From contig CANMUM010000017.1 of assembly GCA_947501025.1 (NCBI GenBank), positions 1 to 36,330 on the forward strand: 36,330 nucleotides of DNA, in the 5' to 3' direction. Below are positions 26,793-35,957 of this stretch, piece after piece; position 1 is the stretch's first letter, and every line of letters begins with the position of its first letter. The position numbers and the translations under genes were made by a program. This DNA is from an uncultured Paracoccaceae bacterium (GTDB lineage Bacteria; Pseudomonadota; Alphaproteobacteria; Rhodobacterales; Rhodobacteraceae). The notes below the pieces were generated by a model, which was not told the origin of the DNA, ran no database searches, and saw nothing but the letters and a program-made list of their open reading frames with translations.

Positions 26793-28505
26793 TCAATACA
26801 TAAAGTAGCGTTGAGCCATTGGTAGCTCAGAAGCTGGCTCACAAGTTAATAGTTCACCATCAGCGCGCACTTCATAGGTTTCTGGATTCACTTCGATATT
26901 CGGCATGGCATCATTATGAACCATCGACGCCTTTCCGATACCTCCACGCGTATTTTCAACGGCCAATGTTGATTTTCTAAGGCCATATTCTTTGCCCACA
27001 TTTGCGTTTTGTGCGGCACCAGACACAAAGACCACAGCACTATTTTCAACCGATCGCCCATAGGCGCCAAACATTGGGCGCGAATATACAGGTTGAGGTG
27101 TTGGGATTGACGCATTTGGATCACCCATTTGCGCACATGCAATAGTCCCGCCCAGCAGAACCATATCAGGTTTTACGCCGAAAAACGCAGGTGACCAGAT
27201 AACAATATCAGCACGCTTACCGATTTCGATTGAACCGATATGTTTTGAAATACCATGTGCGATTGCAGGGTTAATCGTATATTTTGCAACATAGCGTTTC
27301 GCCCGGAAATTATCATTTTCGCCCGTTTCATCAGGCAACCTGCCGCGTTGTTTCTTCATCTTGTCGGCGGTTTGCCATGTGCGAATAAGAACCTCACCAA
27401 CACGACCCATGGCTTGACTATCCGATGCAATAATCGACATCGCACCCATATCATGAAGGATATCTTCGGCGGCAATAGTTTCGCGACGAATTCGGCTTTC
27501 TGCAAAAGCAATATCCTCAGGAATCGATTTATCAAGATGATGGCAAACCATGAGCATATCCAGATGCTCTTCAAGTGTATTTACGGTATATGGGCGCGTT
27601 GGGTTCGTTGAACTTGGTATAATATTTGGCTCACCTGCCACACGAATAATATCTGGCGCATGGCCACCACCTGCGCCTTCTGTGTGGAATGCATGGATCG
27701 TCCGACCTTTTATGGCATCTAAAGTGCTTTCCACAAAACCCGCTTCATTGAGTGTATCTGTATGGATCATAACTTGCACATCCATCTCATCAGCAACACT
27801 CAAACAGCAATCGATTGCCGCGGGTGTCGTCCCCCAATCCTCGTGAAGCTTCATAGCGCAGGCGCCCGCTTCAATCTGCTCAACAAGCCCATCTGGCTGG
27901 CTGGCATTTCCTTTTCCTGAGAACGCAAGATTCATCGCAAAGTGATCTGCTGATTGCATCATGCGTTTGATATGCCAAGGCCCGGGTGTAGCCGTTGTCG
28001 CGAGCGTTCCATGCGCAGGGCCTGTGCCGCCACCAAGCATTGTCGTGATGCCTGAGTGTAGGGCATCATCAAGCTGCTGCGGACAAATAAAATGTATGTG
28101 ACTATCAAATCCCCCCGCTGTGATGATCTTGCCTTCACCTGCGATAATCTCTGTACCAGGGCCAATAATGATGTCGACTTCAGACTGCATATCTGGGTTT
28201 CCAGCTTTGCCGATCGCCGCAATAACGCCACCAACAATCCCAATATCTGCTTTATAAATACCGGAGTGATCCAAGATAACTGCGTTTGTAATGACAGTGT
28301 CCATCGCTCCTTTGGCATTTGTAATTTGAGATTGACCCATCCCATCACGGATTGTCTTCCCACCGCCAAATTTCACTTCTTCGCCATGTAGGGTTTTATC
28401 AAATTCAACTTCAATGATCAGATCAGTATCGGCCAAACGAATTTTATCACCAACGGTCGGCCCGTACATATCGGCATAGTTTTGTTTTGAAATGTAATGG
28501 CTCAT
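26793..28505 (-). CDS. ureC: Urease alpha subunit
   Basis: UreC carries the di-nickel active site that hydrolyses urea to ammonia and carbamate. The 570-residue protein keeps all known catalytic residues. H136 and H138 (SHIHF), carbamylated K219 (MKLHEDWG), H248, H274 and D362 bind nickel. H322 with C321 (VCHHLD) forms the mobile flap. All are offset by two from the Klebsiella enzyme. The order of subunits, three separate genes gamma-beta-alpha, is the common bacterial type. The start overlaps the ureB stop by four bases. It is predicted to be active. Confidence 0.98.
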   Translation of the reverse strand: MSHYISKQNYADMYGPTVGDKIRLADTDLIIEVEFDKTLHGEEVKFGGGKTIRDGMGQSQITNAKGAMDTVITNAVILDHSGIYKADIGIVGGVIAAIGKAGNPDMQSEVDIIIGPGTEIIAGEGKIITAGGFDSHIHFICPQQLDDALHSGITTMLGGGTGPAHGTLATTATPGPWHIKRMMQSADHFAMNLAFSGKGNASQPDGLVEQIEAGACAMKLHEDWGTTPAAIDCCLSVADEMDVQVMIHTDTLNEAGFVESTLDAIKGRTIHAFHTEGAGGGHAPDIIRVAGEPNIIPSSTNPTRPYTVNTLEEHLDMLMVCHHLDKSIPEDIAFAESRIRRETIAAEDILHDMGAMSIIASDSQAMGRVGEVLIRTWQTADKMKKQRGRLPDETGENDNFRAKRYVAKYTINPAIAHGISKHIGSIEIGKRADIVIWSPAFFGVKPDMVLLGGTIACAQMGDPNASIPTPQPVYSRPMFGAYGRSVENSAVVFVSGAAQNANVGKEYGLRKSTLAVENTRGGIGKASMVHNDAMPNIEVNPETYEVRADGELLTCEPASELPMAQRYFMY

Positions 28506-28810
28506 TTGAGTTCTCCCATGACCTTTTTGTTAAAGCCAAATACGTTGCGCGCGCCGCCGATATCAATCAAACTCACCTCACGCTCTTGCCCAGGCTCAAA
28601 ACGAACAGCCGTTCCCGATGCAATATCCAAGCGTTTTCCATGTGCATCTTCGCGGTCAAAGTCGAGCGCAAAATTGGCTTCTGCAAAATGGAAATGGCTG
28701 CCCACTTGTATAGGCCGATCGCCCGTATTGCGAACCAAAATCTGCGTTGCTTCTAAACCTGCATTCAGTTCGACTTCACCATCACTTACAATGATCTCTC
28801 CTGGTATCAT
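28502..28810 (-). CDS. ureB: Urease beta subunit
   Basis: This 102-residue structural subunit of the (alpha-beta-gamma)3 urease starts MIPGEIIV, as the family nearly always does. It contains [21 protein letters not shown] and ends near [12 protein letters not shown]. It has no catalytic role but shapes the trimer and the active-site flap. It is preceded with a four-base overlap by a 51-residue membrane-protein gene, not directly by ureA. Confidence 0.97.
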   Translation of the reverse strand: MIPGEIIVSDGEVELNAGLEATQILVRNTGDRPIQVGSHFHFAEANFALDFDREDAHGKRLDIASGTAVRFEPGQEREVSLIDIGGARNVFGFNKKVMGELK

Positions 28811-28962
28811 TTGGCCCTCCAGAAAATGAAAGCAGATAGAATTGCAAGCGCAATGAACACCACAACTTCAGTATAACCATGGGGATGAATATGTGCGCCA
28901 TCATGGGCGATTGCCGATTGTGCGAATAATGTGGCGAGTGCTGTTATATAAATCGATTTCAT
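28807..28962 (-). CDS. 51-residue His-rich membrane protein between ureA and ureB
   Basis: This short gene reads ATG to TGA with 51 codons. The protein has a signal-like start ([19 protein letters not shown]), then a histidine-rich segment [11 protein letters not shown] (residues 20-30) with four histidines, then one hydrophobic helix (about 32-48) ending in WRAK. Topology suggests the His segment is periplasmic. AGGAG lies 6 nt before the ATG, overlapping the ureA stop, and its own stop overlaps the ureB start (ATGA). These signals show a real translated gene. No function is established to my knowledge; nickel binding or a link to HupE/UreJ-like nickel transporters, which also have His motifs after the signal, is inference. 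Confidence 0.8.
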   Translation of the reverse strand: MKSIYITALATLFAQSAIAHDGAHIHPHGYTEVVVFIALAILSAFIFWRAK

Positions 28963-28971
28963 CTTTTTCTC

Positions 28972-29274
28972 CTAACGTATGGGTTCATGAACAGTGACGA
29001 GCTTTGTGCCGTCTGGGAATGTGGCTTCAACTTGCACATCGTGAATCATTTCAGGAACGCCTTCCATGCATTCACCACGTTTCACAACATGTGCACCTGC
29101 TTCCATAAGATCAGATACGCTGCGCCCATCGCGCGCGCCTTCCACAACAAAATCAGTAATCAGAGCAATGGCTTCGGGATAGTTGAGCAACACGCCGCGC
29201 TCTTTGCGATTGCGCGCAACGATTGCTGCAAGGCTTATTAACATTTTATCTTTTTCTCGAGGGGTTAAATTCAT
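28972..29274 (-). CDS. ureA: Urease gamma subunit
   Basis: This 100-residue structural subunit begins [11 protein letters not shown] and contains [18 protein letters not shown] and the typical end [15 protein letters not shown]. The start at 29274 gives exactly the family length and has GGAG upstream. An ATG four codons earlier is less likely. Its start overlaps the ureD stop by one base. Its TAG stop lies within the ribosome site of the next small gene. Confidence 0.97.
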   Translation of the reverse strand: MNLTPREKDKMLISLAAIVARNRKERGVLLNYPEAIALITDFVVEGARDGRSVSDLMEAGAHVVKRGECMEGVPEMIHDVQVEATFPDGTKLVTVHEPIR

Positions 29275-30074
29275 TATGATCTCCAAACTTGAGGGATTGG
29301 TTTGTTATTAAGTGCGCGTAAAATCGTGATTAAATCTTGGCGCAATATTCTAGCGTCATGTCCGAGCAATCTGATGACGAGATTGTTGTTCCAAGCTGAC
29401 GCTGCGCCTAATGTTGAAACTTTTTCTAAAATGGACCGAATTGGTTCCAATTTATGTTTTGCATCTTCGCCTATGTAAACCAGATTGCTCATCGCCTTCG
29501 CGCCCGCAAATCCAAATGGTGATGATAATTGCTCGGGGCTTTCAATTTTCAGCTGCTCAATATAGGCAGGCGAATTGTCGTAAGTGATATGCCAACGGTC
29601 TGATAAATTGATCTTATCAATCGTCTCACCCATAGCATGCCGCCCAAAAACAAGCGTTTCAACACCAAGAAATTTTCCGCGCTTTTCAATATTGACATTA
29701 AGCGCGCGAGCCAAGTGACCATGATTATATATGATGGTTTCTTGGGGTATCCAGCTGCAATGTGCATCTGCTGATATCTCAATATTATTGATCACATTTG
29801 CTGCGCCATCAGTTGACTGATAAACGCGCTCCGCGGCCTGTGTCGTCACCGTCAATTCAGAGCCTTCACCGATGAGCGCCGAAAATTTAAAATCATCGCC
29901 ACCCGTTAAACCGCCAGATGTATTGATTAACACCACATCATTCGCGTCACGTTTTGGGCGCAGCATTTTGAGCGAGCCTTTTTGAAAAAAGCGCGACAAT
30001 CGTCCGTTTTGGATTGAGATGTCACCAACCCCATAAGCACGTTGGGCTCTAGACGGTAATGAAGCTACGAACAT
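29274..30074 (-). CDS. ureD: Urease accessory protein UreD
   Basis: UreD (UreH) binds apo-urease and forms the channel through which nickel arrives from UreF/UreG. The protein of about 266 residues has the family blocks RAYGVGDI near the N-terminus, [25 protein letters not shown] and [13 protein letters not shown]-like sequence. The start is uncertain: ATG at 30074 is 15 nt from the AGGAGG site, while a TTG at 30080 is 9 nt from it and would add two residues. The gene begins inside the end of urtE (26-base overlap), which joins the transporter and urease genes in one operon. Confidence 0.94.
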   Translation of the reverse strand: MFVASLPSRAQRAYGVGDISIQNGRLSRFFQKGSLKMLRPKRDANDVVLINTSGGLTGGDDFKFSALIGEGSELTVTTQAAERVYQSTDGAANVINNIEISADAHCSWIPQETIIYNHGHLARALNVNIEKRGKFLGVETLVFGRHAMGETIDKINLSDRWHITYDNSPAYIEQLKIESPEQLSSPFGFAGAKAMSNLVYIGEDAKHKLEPIRSILEKVSTLGAASAWNNNLVIRLLGHDARILRQDLITILRALNNKPIPQVWRS

Positions 30075-30753
30075 GTTCAATATCCAAATCCTCCTTTTTT
30101 CCCGACAAAACAAACTCACCACGATCCATCACGTGTATGCTATCAGCAAGCTCCCAAGCAAAATCAAAATATTGCTCAATTAAAATAATCGCCATATCAC
30201 CTTGTTCGCGGAGATAAGAAATCGCGCGGCCAATATCTTTGATAACGGAAGGCTGAATACCCTCAGTTGGTTCATCAAGAACAAGAAGTTTCGGGCGCAT
30301 GACCATGGCGCGTCCGATTGCGAGCTGTTGTTGCTGACCGCCAGATAAATCGCCACCGCGCCGATGGAGCATATCTTTGAGAACTGGGAATAGTTCAAAA
30401 ACCTTATCGGGTACATTGCGCTCTGATTTGTGAAGCCCTGCATATCCTGTTTCAAGATTTTCTTTAACGGTTAAAAACGGAAAAATTTCGCGGCCTTGGG
30501 GCACATATGAAATGCCCGATCGCGCCCGAGACGCCGCGCTCTTCGATGTGACAGAATCACCGAAGGCATTAATCTCACCGCTTGATGGCATCCGTCCCGT
30601 AATCGCGCGCGCAAGGGAACTTTTGCCGACACCATTGCGTCCCAAAATGACCATGACCTCACCTTGTTCAACATCAAGGTCGATGTTTTCAATGGCTGTG
30701 ACTGCGCCATATTTGAGTGATAGGGAGCTTACTGAAAGTGAATTATCGCCCAA
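30049..30753 (-). CDS. urtE: Urea ABC transporter ATP-binding protein UrtE
   Basis: This LivF-like ATPase is one of the pair that drives urea import. Walker A is GRNGVGKSS (38-46), the signature is LSGGQQQQ, and Walker B is LLVLDEPTEGIQPSV; the phrase GIQPS is typical of UrtE. I place the start at TTG 30753. GGAGG lies 6 nt upstream (30760-30764) and the protein is then 234 residues, the normal size. An ATG at 30789 lies inside urtD and gives a non-family extension. It overlaps the urtD end by 11 bases and ureD by 26. Confidence 0.95.
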   Translation of the reverse strand: MGDNSLSVSSLSLKYGAVTAIENIDLDVEQGEVMVILGRNGVGKSSLARAITGRMPSSGEINAFGDSVTSKSAASRARSGISYVPQGREIFPFLTVKENLETGYAGLHKSERNVPDKVFELFPVLKDMLHRRGGDLSGGQQQQLAIGRAMVMRPKLLVLDEPTEGIQPSVIKDIGRAISYLREQGDMAIILIEQYFDFAWELADSIHVMDRGEFVLSGKKEDLDIEHVRSFITV

Positions 30754-31480
30754 GGTAAACCTCCATAACTTCTTTATTATTTGATACATGCTCAAGGCTA
30801 CCCTCGGCAATAACCGTTCCTTGATGAAGAACCGTCACTTTGCAATCAAGCGCACGAATGAAATCCATATCATGCTCCACAACAATCAAGGTATGTTTCT
30901 TTGCAAGTTTTTTAAACAGCTCAGCCGTGCGCATAGTTTCCGCGTCGGTCATACCACCTGCGGGCTCATCAATAAGCAACAATTCGGGTTCTTGCGCAAG
31001 CAACATGGCAATTTCTAGCCATTGTTTTTGACCATGGGAAAGCTCGCCTGATAGTTTATCGCGAAATTCAAGAAGAGCAACTTCTTCTAAAAGTGCATTG
31101 ATTTTACCTTCAACTACGCTTGAACTTCTGGCGAATAATGTGGCCCAAACACTTCGGTCAGCTTTCAAAGATAGTTCAATATTTTCGGCGACGCTTAGTG
31201 TTTCAAAAACAGTTGGCTTTTGAAACTTTCGGCCAATGCCCAGACGCGCAATTTCTGTCTCATCATGCTTTGTGAGGTCGACTTTTTCATTCCAGAAGAC
31301 TTCACCAGAATCAGGACGCGTTTTGCCCGTTATAATGTCCATCATTGTGGTTTTACCTGCACCATTTGGGCCAATAATCGCGCGCAATTCGCAAGGCTCA
31401 ATATATAACGAAAGATTATTAATGGCCTTAAAGCCGTCAAAGCTTCGGTTCACACCATCAAGATATAATAGCGCTGTCAT
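30743..31480 (-). CDS. urtD: Urea ABC transporter ATP-binding protein UrtD
   Basis: This 245-residue LivG-like ATPase has Walker A GPNGAGKTT (37-45), signature LSHGQKQWLEI, Walker B LLLIDEPAGGMTDAE and a switch histidine in VVEHDMDFI. The segment RKFQKPTVFETLSVAEN is characteristic of UrtD. It pairs with UrtE to power urea uptake through UrtB/UrtC. Its start overlaps the urtC stop by four bases (ATGA). Confidence 0.96.
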   Translation of the reverse strand: MTALLYLDGVNRSFDGFKAINNLSLYIEPCELRAIIGPNGAGKTTMMDIITGKTRPDSGEVFWNEKVDLTKHDETEIARLGIGRKFQKPTVFETLSVAENIELSLKADRSVWATLFARSSSVVEGKINALLEEVALLEFRDKLSGELSHGQKQWLEIAMLLAQEPELLLIDEPAGGMTDAETMRTAELFKKLAKKHTLIVVEHDMDFIRALDCKVTVLHQGTVIAEGSLEHVSNNKEVMEVYLGR

Positions 31481-32574
31481 GATAAGCTCCTATCCGAAAA
31501 GATATTTCTTAGCCGTTCAAGGCCACCTTTTGAACTCTTAATTTTGCCAAGAACACCTTCTGGCATAAAGATCGTCACAAGGATAAATATCAAACCAAGC
31601 GCAAAAATCCACAATTCAGGCAGCCAGCCCGTAAGCAATGTTTTGGCAAGAGAAATCAATATCGCACCCATTGCAGCTCCAACCAAAGTCCCGCGTCCGC
31701 CAAGAGCAACCCAGATCACAATTTCAATTGAGTTTGCCGTACTGAATTCACCAGGATTAATAATGCCAACTTGAGGTGTGTAAAGGGCACCAGCAACACC
31801 AGCCATCATGGCCGAAACCGTAAAGACGAAGAGCTTGTAATGCTCAACACGGTAACCCAAAAATCGCGTGCGCATTTCACCATCGCGCACAGCAACAAGA
31901 ACTCTGCCGAGCTTTGAATTCGTAATTGCACTTGAGATAAGGAGGCCAGCGGCCAATGCAATGGCTGATAAAATCAAAAGAGCCGTTCGCGTGGTATGGC
32001 TTTGAAGATCAAAGCCAAGCACATCTTTAAAATCCGTCAATCCGTTATTGCCACCAAAGCCCATTTCATTTCGAAAGAATGCAAGCAATAGCGCGTAGGT
32101 CATCGCTTGGGTGATGATTGACATATACACGCCATTCACGCGAGATCGAAATGCAAAATAGCCAAATATCAAGGCAAGCAGTCCAGGTACAATAAGGCAC
32201 ATTAAAGCCGCAAACCAGAAATGATCAAAACCCAACCAGAACCAAGGCAGTTTATCCCAATTTAAAAAGACCATGAAATCGGGTAAGATCGGATTTCCGT
32301 AAACCCCTCTTGGGCCAATTTCTCGCATCAAATGCATGCCCATCGCATATCCACCAAGCGCAAAAAATGCACCATGACCTAGGCTCAATATGCCACAATA
32401 ACCCCAAACGAGATCGAGAGACACAGCAAGGAGGGCATAGCAAATATATTTGCCAAGCAAGCCTACAAAATAGTTAGGCATGAGTTGCCCACTCATAGCC
32501 AAATTGATGCTGGGCAATACCACAGCAATGACGAAAAGCCCCGCAAGAAAGATTTTCATTGAACGATTATGCAT
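31477..32574 (-). CDS. urtC: Urea ABC transporter permease UrtC
   Basis: This 365-residue LivM-like permease has about nine to ten membrane segments. It contains the Liv-type blocks DLVWGYCGILSLGHGAFFALGGYA and NGVYMSIITQAMTYALLL. The loop AVRDGEMRTRFLGY that contacts the ATPase is visible, as is WVALGGRGTLVGA near the end. It forms the urea channel with UrtB. AGGAA lies before the ATG, and the gene begins 11 bases after urtB. Confidence 0.95.
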   Translation of the reverse strand: MHNRSMKIFLAGLFVIAVVLPSINLAMSGQLMPNYFVGLLGKYICYALLAVSLDLVWGYCGILSLGHGAFFALGGYAMGMHLMREIGPRGVYGNPILPDFMVFLNWDKLPWFWLGFDHFWFAALMCLIVPGLLALIFGYFAFRSRVNGVYMSIITQAMTYALLLAFFRNEMGFGGNNGLTDFKDVLGFDLQSHTTRTALLILSAIALAAGLLISSAITNSKLGRVLVAVRDGEMRTRFLGYRVEHYKLFVFTVSAMMAGVAGALYTPQVGIINPGEFSTANSIEIVIWVALGGRGTLVGAAMGAILISLAKTLLTGWLPELWIFALGLIFILVTIFMPEGVLGKIKSSKGGLERLRNIFSDRSLS

Positions 32575-32585
32575 TTCTAATTCCT

Positions 32586-34154
32586 TTATTCAGCCGCACG
32601 TCCACGGATCGCGAATAGACCTCGTGGCTTGCGTTGAATGAATAATATGATCCCGACAAGAATGATGATTTTGGCCATGACAGCGCCTACAACAGGTTCG
32701 AATAATTTCGTTGCAACACCCAATGTGAGCGCTCCAAATACTGTGCCCCAGAGGCTACCTGCCCCACCAAAAACAACAACCATAAAGCTATCGACGATAT
32801 AGCCTTGGCCCAAATTCGGACTCACATTATCAATTTGGCTCAGCGCAACACCCGCAAGCCCAGCGATGCCCGCACCTAAACCAAATGCAAGCGCATCTAC
32901 TTTTCCTGTAGAAATGCCCATGTTAGCGGCCATACTGCGGTTTTGGGTCACCGCTCTAATTTGCGTACCAAAAAGAGTTTTGTTGAGGAACCACATGAGA
33001 GAGAGGAAAATTACAGTCGCGAATATGAGTATCCATACACGGCTCCATGTGAAATTTATGCCGATAAATTCGACTGAGCCAGACATCCATGCAGGATTGC
33101 CCACTTCACGGTTATTTGGCCCAAAAATGCTGCGCGTAAGTTGTTGTAAGATCAAGCTCACACCCCAAGTCGCGAGTAATGTTTCAAGTGGGCGGCCATA
33201 TAAATAGCGCACCACAAAACGCTCGATCACTACACCAACTAGACCCGCGATTACAAATGCGCAAGGTATGGCAATAAATAGCGAATATTCAAAAAGAGCA
33301 GGCGCATTATTGCGAATAATTTCTTGAACAACATAGGTTGTATATGCACCGATCATAATCATTTCACCATGCGCCATGTTGATCACGCCCATGACGCCAA
33401 ATGTAATGGCAAGTCCAATTGCGGCAAGCAATAAAACAGAACCTAGAGATAGGCCATACCACATATTTTGCCCAAATTTCTGAACACGCTCTTTATTCTT
33501 TATGATCAATAAGGCCTCTTCATAGGCTTCAGATAATTCAGGTACATCAGCGATAACAGAGAGAGGCGACCGCGCTTTTGCGCCCAAGGCCGACAACTCT
33601 AATATAGCCTGTTTTTTCATTTCGATGTCTGCATCCGTTTTTAATATGGTTGCATTGATAGCTTGTTTCAGCTCAGCAGTGACGCTTTCATCTTGCTCTT
33701 GGACAAGTGCTTCTTGTAAAATTTCAATGCGTTCAGGATCAGCATCCTTAAATGCATGTTCCGCAGCTTGCATACGGTCACTTACCAATGGACTGAAATG
33801 CTGTGCTTGAATAATACCTGTTTGAATGAGGCGTCTAAGTTTGTTGTTCACTTTAATTTTTTTGATAGAACTATCGCTCGTGACATCAAGATTTTCTTGA
33901 GTGAAAAAATCAACCAAATCATCTTTCTCACCGATAAAAATATCGCCCGTTTCTTCGCTTGCATATAGCGCACCATCACTCAGCGCTTGCAAGGTTATGA
34001 CAATACGTTTATCGCCTGATTTCAAAATTTGCGAAATGACTTCACCGCGTTCAGAATATCCCCCATTAGGAAGCTCTCTGACAAGGCTTTCAAAGTTTTG
34101 TGCGCCCGCATATAGGGGGAACAGCAAGAGCAAAAAGAAGCCCAATAATTTCAT
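32586..34154 (-). CDS. urtB: Urea ABC transporter permease UrtB
   Basis: This 522-residue LivH-like permease has a cleavable signal (MKLLGFFLLLLFPLYAGA). An extra periplasmic-type domain of about 200 residues follows (about 19-225). The permease core comes next, with ITFGVMGVINMAHGEMIMIGAY, the coupling loop AVTQNRSMAANMGI and VVVFGGAGSLWGT. The long N-terminal domain is known from many proteobacterial UrtB proteins and is absent from simple LivH proteins; its job is not established. The gene follows urtA after 60 bases that contain a stem-loop. Confidence 0.95.
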   Translation of the reverse strand: MKLLGFFLLLLFPLYAGAQNFESLVRELPNGGYSERGEVISQILKSGDKRIVITLQALSDGALYASEETGDIFIGEKDDLVDFFTQENLDVTSDSSIKKIKVNNKLRRLIQTGIIQAQHFSPLVSDRMQAAEHAFKDADPERIEILQEALVQEQDESVTAELKQAINATILKTDADIEMKKQAILELSALGAKARSPLSVIADVPELSEAYEEALLIIKNKERVQKFGQNMWYGLSLGSVLLLAAIGLAITFGVMGVINMAHGEMIMIGAYTTYVVQEIIRNNAPALFEYSLFIAIPCAFVIAGLVGVVIERFVVRYLYGRPLETLLATWGVSLILQQLTRSIFGPNNREVGNPAWMSGSVEFIGINFTWSRVWILIFATVIFLSLMWFLNKTLFGTQIRAVTQNRSMAANMGISTGKVDALAFGLGAGIAGLAGVALSQIDNVSPNLGQGYIVDSFMVVVFGGAGSLWGTVFGALTLGVATKLFEPVVGAVMAKIIILVGIILFIQRKPRGLFAIRGRAAE

Positions 34155-34174
34155 AATATCCTCGGAAATTGTGA

Positions 34175-34192
34175 GGGCGACAATAGCCGCCC
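34175..34192 (-). other. Intercistronic stem-loop between urtA and urtB
   Basis: On the minus strand GGGCG (34192-34188) pairs with CGCCC (34179-34175) around an 8-nt loop. No T-run follows, so partial termination or mRNA stabilisation is more likely than full termination. Binding-protein genes are commonly expressed above their permeases by such a structure; that role here is inference. Confidence 0.45.
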
Positions 34193-34214
34193 CCTATTTA
34201 TACTTATGTTTGTT

Positions 34215-35498
34215 TTATTGTTCTGCGCCAATACATGTATTGGTTTCAGTATTGAAGTTTCCACAATTCACAGGATCCGTCCAATCAGAAATAAGAGGCT
34301 TACTTTCTGCAAGGTAATCAGACCACGCATCTCCCTCAACCAATCCGTCGGTTTCCCAAACCACATCAAGTTGTCCATCATCTTGGATCTCGCCAACGAG
34401 TACAGGTTTTGTGATATGGTGGTTTTTAAGCATTACAGATGTACCGCCAGTTAGGTTCGGAACTTCTACACCTACAAGAGCATCGATCACAGCATCTGTG
34501 TCCGTTGTCCCTGCAGCTTCAACAGCTTTTACCCACATATTGAACCCGATATATGATGCTTCAAGCGGATCATTCGTTACGCGCTCAGCATCACCAGTGA
34601 ACTCTTGCCATGTTTTGATGAATTCTTCGTTTGTTGGGCTTTCAACTGACATGAAGTAATTCCAAGCCGCAAGGTGTCCAACGAGAGGCTCTGTGTCAAG
34701 ACCCGCAAGTTCTTCTTCACCAACTGAGAAGGCAACAACTGGAATATCTGTTGCTTCTACGCCTTGGTTGCCAAGCTCTTTATAGAACGGAACATTCGCA
34801 TCACCATTGATTGTTGACACAACGGCTGTTTTCTTACCTTCGCTACCAAATGCTTTGATGTCGGAAACAATTGTCTGCCAATCTGAATGACCAAATGGCG
34901 TGTAGTTGATCATAATATCTTCAGCCGCAACACCTTTAGAAATCAAATACGCTTCAAGGATTTTATTTGTCGTACGTGGGTAAACATAATCTGTACCCGC
35001 AAGAACCCAACGCTCAACGCTTTCTTCATCCATCAAATAGTCAACTGCTGGTATAGCTTGTTGGTTTGGAGCTGCACCTGTGTAAAATACATTGCGCTGG
35101 CTTTCTTCGCCTTCATATTGAACAGGATAGAATAGAATTGAGTTGAGTTCCTCAAAGACTGGCAAAACCGATTTACGTGATACAGAAGTCCAGCAACCAA
35201 ATACGGCATCAACCTGCTCACCTTCAATCAATTCACGCGCTTTTTCCGCGAAGAGAGGCCAGTCAGATGCAGGGTCAACAACAACGGCTTCAAGCTGCTT
35301 GCCTAGCAATCCGCCTTTTTTATTTTGTTCCTCGATGAGCATCAACATACCGTCTTTAAGGGTTGTTTCAGAAATAGCCATTGTTCCAGAAAGAGAGTGT
35401 AAAACGCCGACTTTAATCGTGTCTTCATCTGCAAATAGACTTGTGGACAAAAATGTTGTTAGGCTAAGTGTAAGCGCAATTTTATTTCGAATTTTCAT
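34215..35498 (-). CDS. urtA: Urea ABC transporter substrate-binding protein UrtA
   Basis: This 427-residue periplasmic binding protein begins with a Sec signal (MKIRNKIALTLSLTTFLSTS, probable cut after LFA). The mature part starts EDTIKVGVLHSLSGTMAISE, the standard UrtA/FmdD N-terminus. Further UrtA blocks are FGCWTSVSRKSVLPVFE, LFYPVQYEGEESQRN, LAGTDYVYPRTTN and NYTPFGHSDWQTIV. The start at 35498 has AGAGGA just upstream; the frame runs to 35555 without family sequence. It is the first gene of the urt-ure run, so the promoter must lie upstream of it, though I could not identify an NtrC or sigma54 site by eye. Confidence 0.97.
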   Translation of the reverse strand: MKIRNKIALTLSLTTFLSTSLFADEDTIKVGVLHSLSGTMAISETTLKDGMLMLIEEQNKKGGLLGKQLEAVVVDPASDWPLFAEKARELIEGEQVDAVFGCWTSVSRKSVLPVFEELNSILFYPVQYEGEESQRNVFYTGAAPNQQAIPAVDYLMDEESVERWVLAGTDYVYPRTTNKILEAYLISKGVAAEDIMINYTPFGHSDWQTIVSDIKAFGSEGKKTAVVSTINGDANVPFYKELGNQGVEATDIPVVAFSVGEEELAGLDTEPLVGHLAAWNYFMSVESPTNEEFIKTWQEFTGDAERVTNDPLEASYIGFNMWVKAVEAAGTTDTDAVIDALVGVEVPNLTGGTSVMLKNHHITKPVLVGEIQDDGQLDVVWETDGLVEGDAWSDYLAESKPLISDWTDPVNCGNFNTETNTCIGAEQ

Positions 35499-35588
35499 GT
35501 TATCCTCTGCGTTATTATGCCGCCGATAGATTTGGGTTTTAAAGATAAACCACATTCTCTATAATAACTCGGCAACTTCAGTTGTATC

Positions 35589-35622
35589 AGTGCGGTGGTC
35601 AGGTCGAATCTTCTGCCGCACT
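35589..35622. repeat. Inverted repeat in the region upstream of urtA
   Basis: AGTGCGG (35589-35595) and CCGCACT (35616-35622) face each other across 20 nt, and on the plus strand the right arm continues into TTTT. It lies about 90-125 bp upstream of urtA. It could be an operator of the urea operon or a weak terminator for a plus-strand transcript. Confidence 0.35.
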
Positions 35623-35777
35623 TTTCCATCGCCCAATGCGATGAACTCAAATCACAAGAACTTGTAAGAAATGACAAGAAATATGCGAAAACTTTAATCA
35701 TAATTAAAAAATTTGATTACAAAGTAACCATTAATCCTATCAATGAACAACTAATGGGCATATTGTGGAGGTTTTTC

Positions 35778-35957
35778 ATGCTACACTCTGAGCTTGTCCT
35801 TAAGTTTTATGAGGGAGTAAAAAGCATTTCCAAACTTATTTTGACTGTTCTTTATAAGCGTTCTTTATTTAAGTGCAAAACTGGAAGCACTCGGCGAGAA
35901 CAGTTGCGTGTTTTTGCTTGTAAGATGCCTCAATTTCTAAATGTCTTTCGTAATTGA
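35778..35957 (+). CDS. Candidate 59-residue protein, doubtful
   Basis: An ATG with a perfect GGAGG 6 nt upstream (35767-35771) opens a 59-codon frame encoding a basic, moderately hydrophobic peptide (MLHSELVLKFYEGVKSI...). The upstream part of the same frame, from 35595, has no ribosome site and poor codon quality. The 3' end overlaps the minus-strand candidate gene at 35869-36102, and at most one of them is likely to be real in the overlap. I recognise no family. Confidence 0.25.
   Translation: MLHSELVLKFYEGVKSISKLILTVLYKRSLFKCKTGSTRREQLRVFACKMPQFLNVFRN

Noticed and set aside
35600-35625. GGTCGAATC stretch resembling a tRNA T-loop near CCGCAC
   Set aside because: The arms do not pair in tRNA spacing, and no anticodon arm or acceptor stem can be built around it.
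35595-35957. 120-codon plus-strand frame upstream of urtA
   Set aside because: The first part has no ribosome site, overlaps the probable urtA control region and reads as low-quality sequence. Only the internal ATG at 35778 has a ribosome site, and that version is listed at low confidence.
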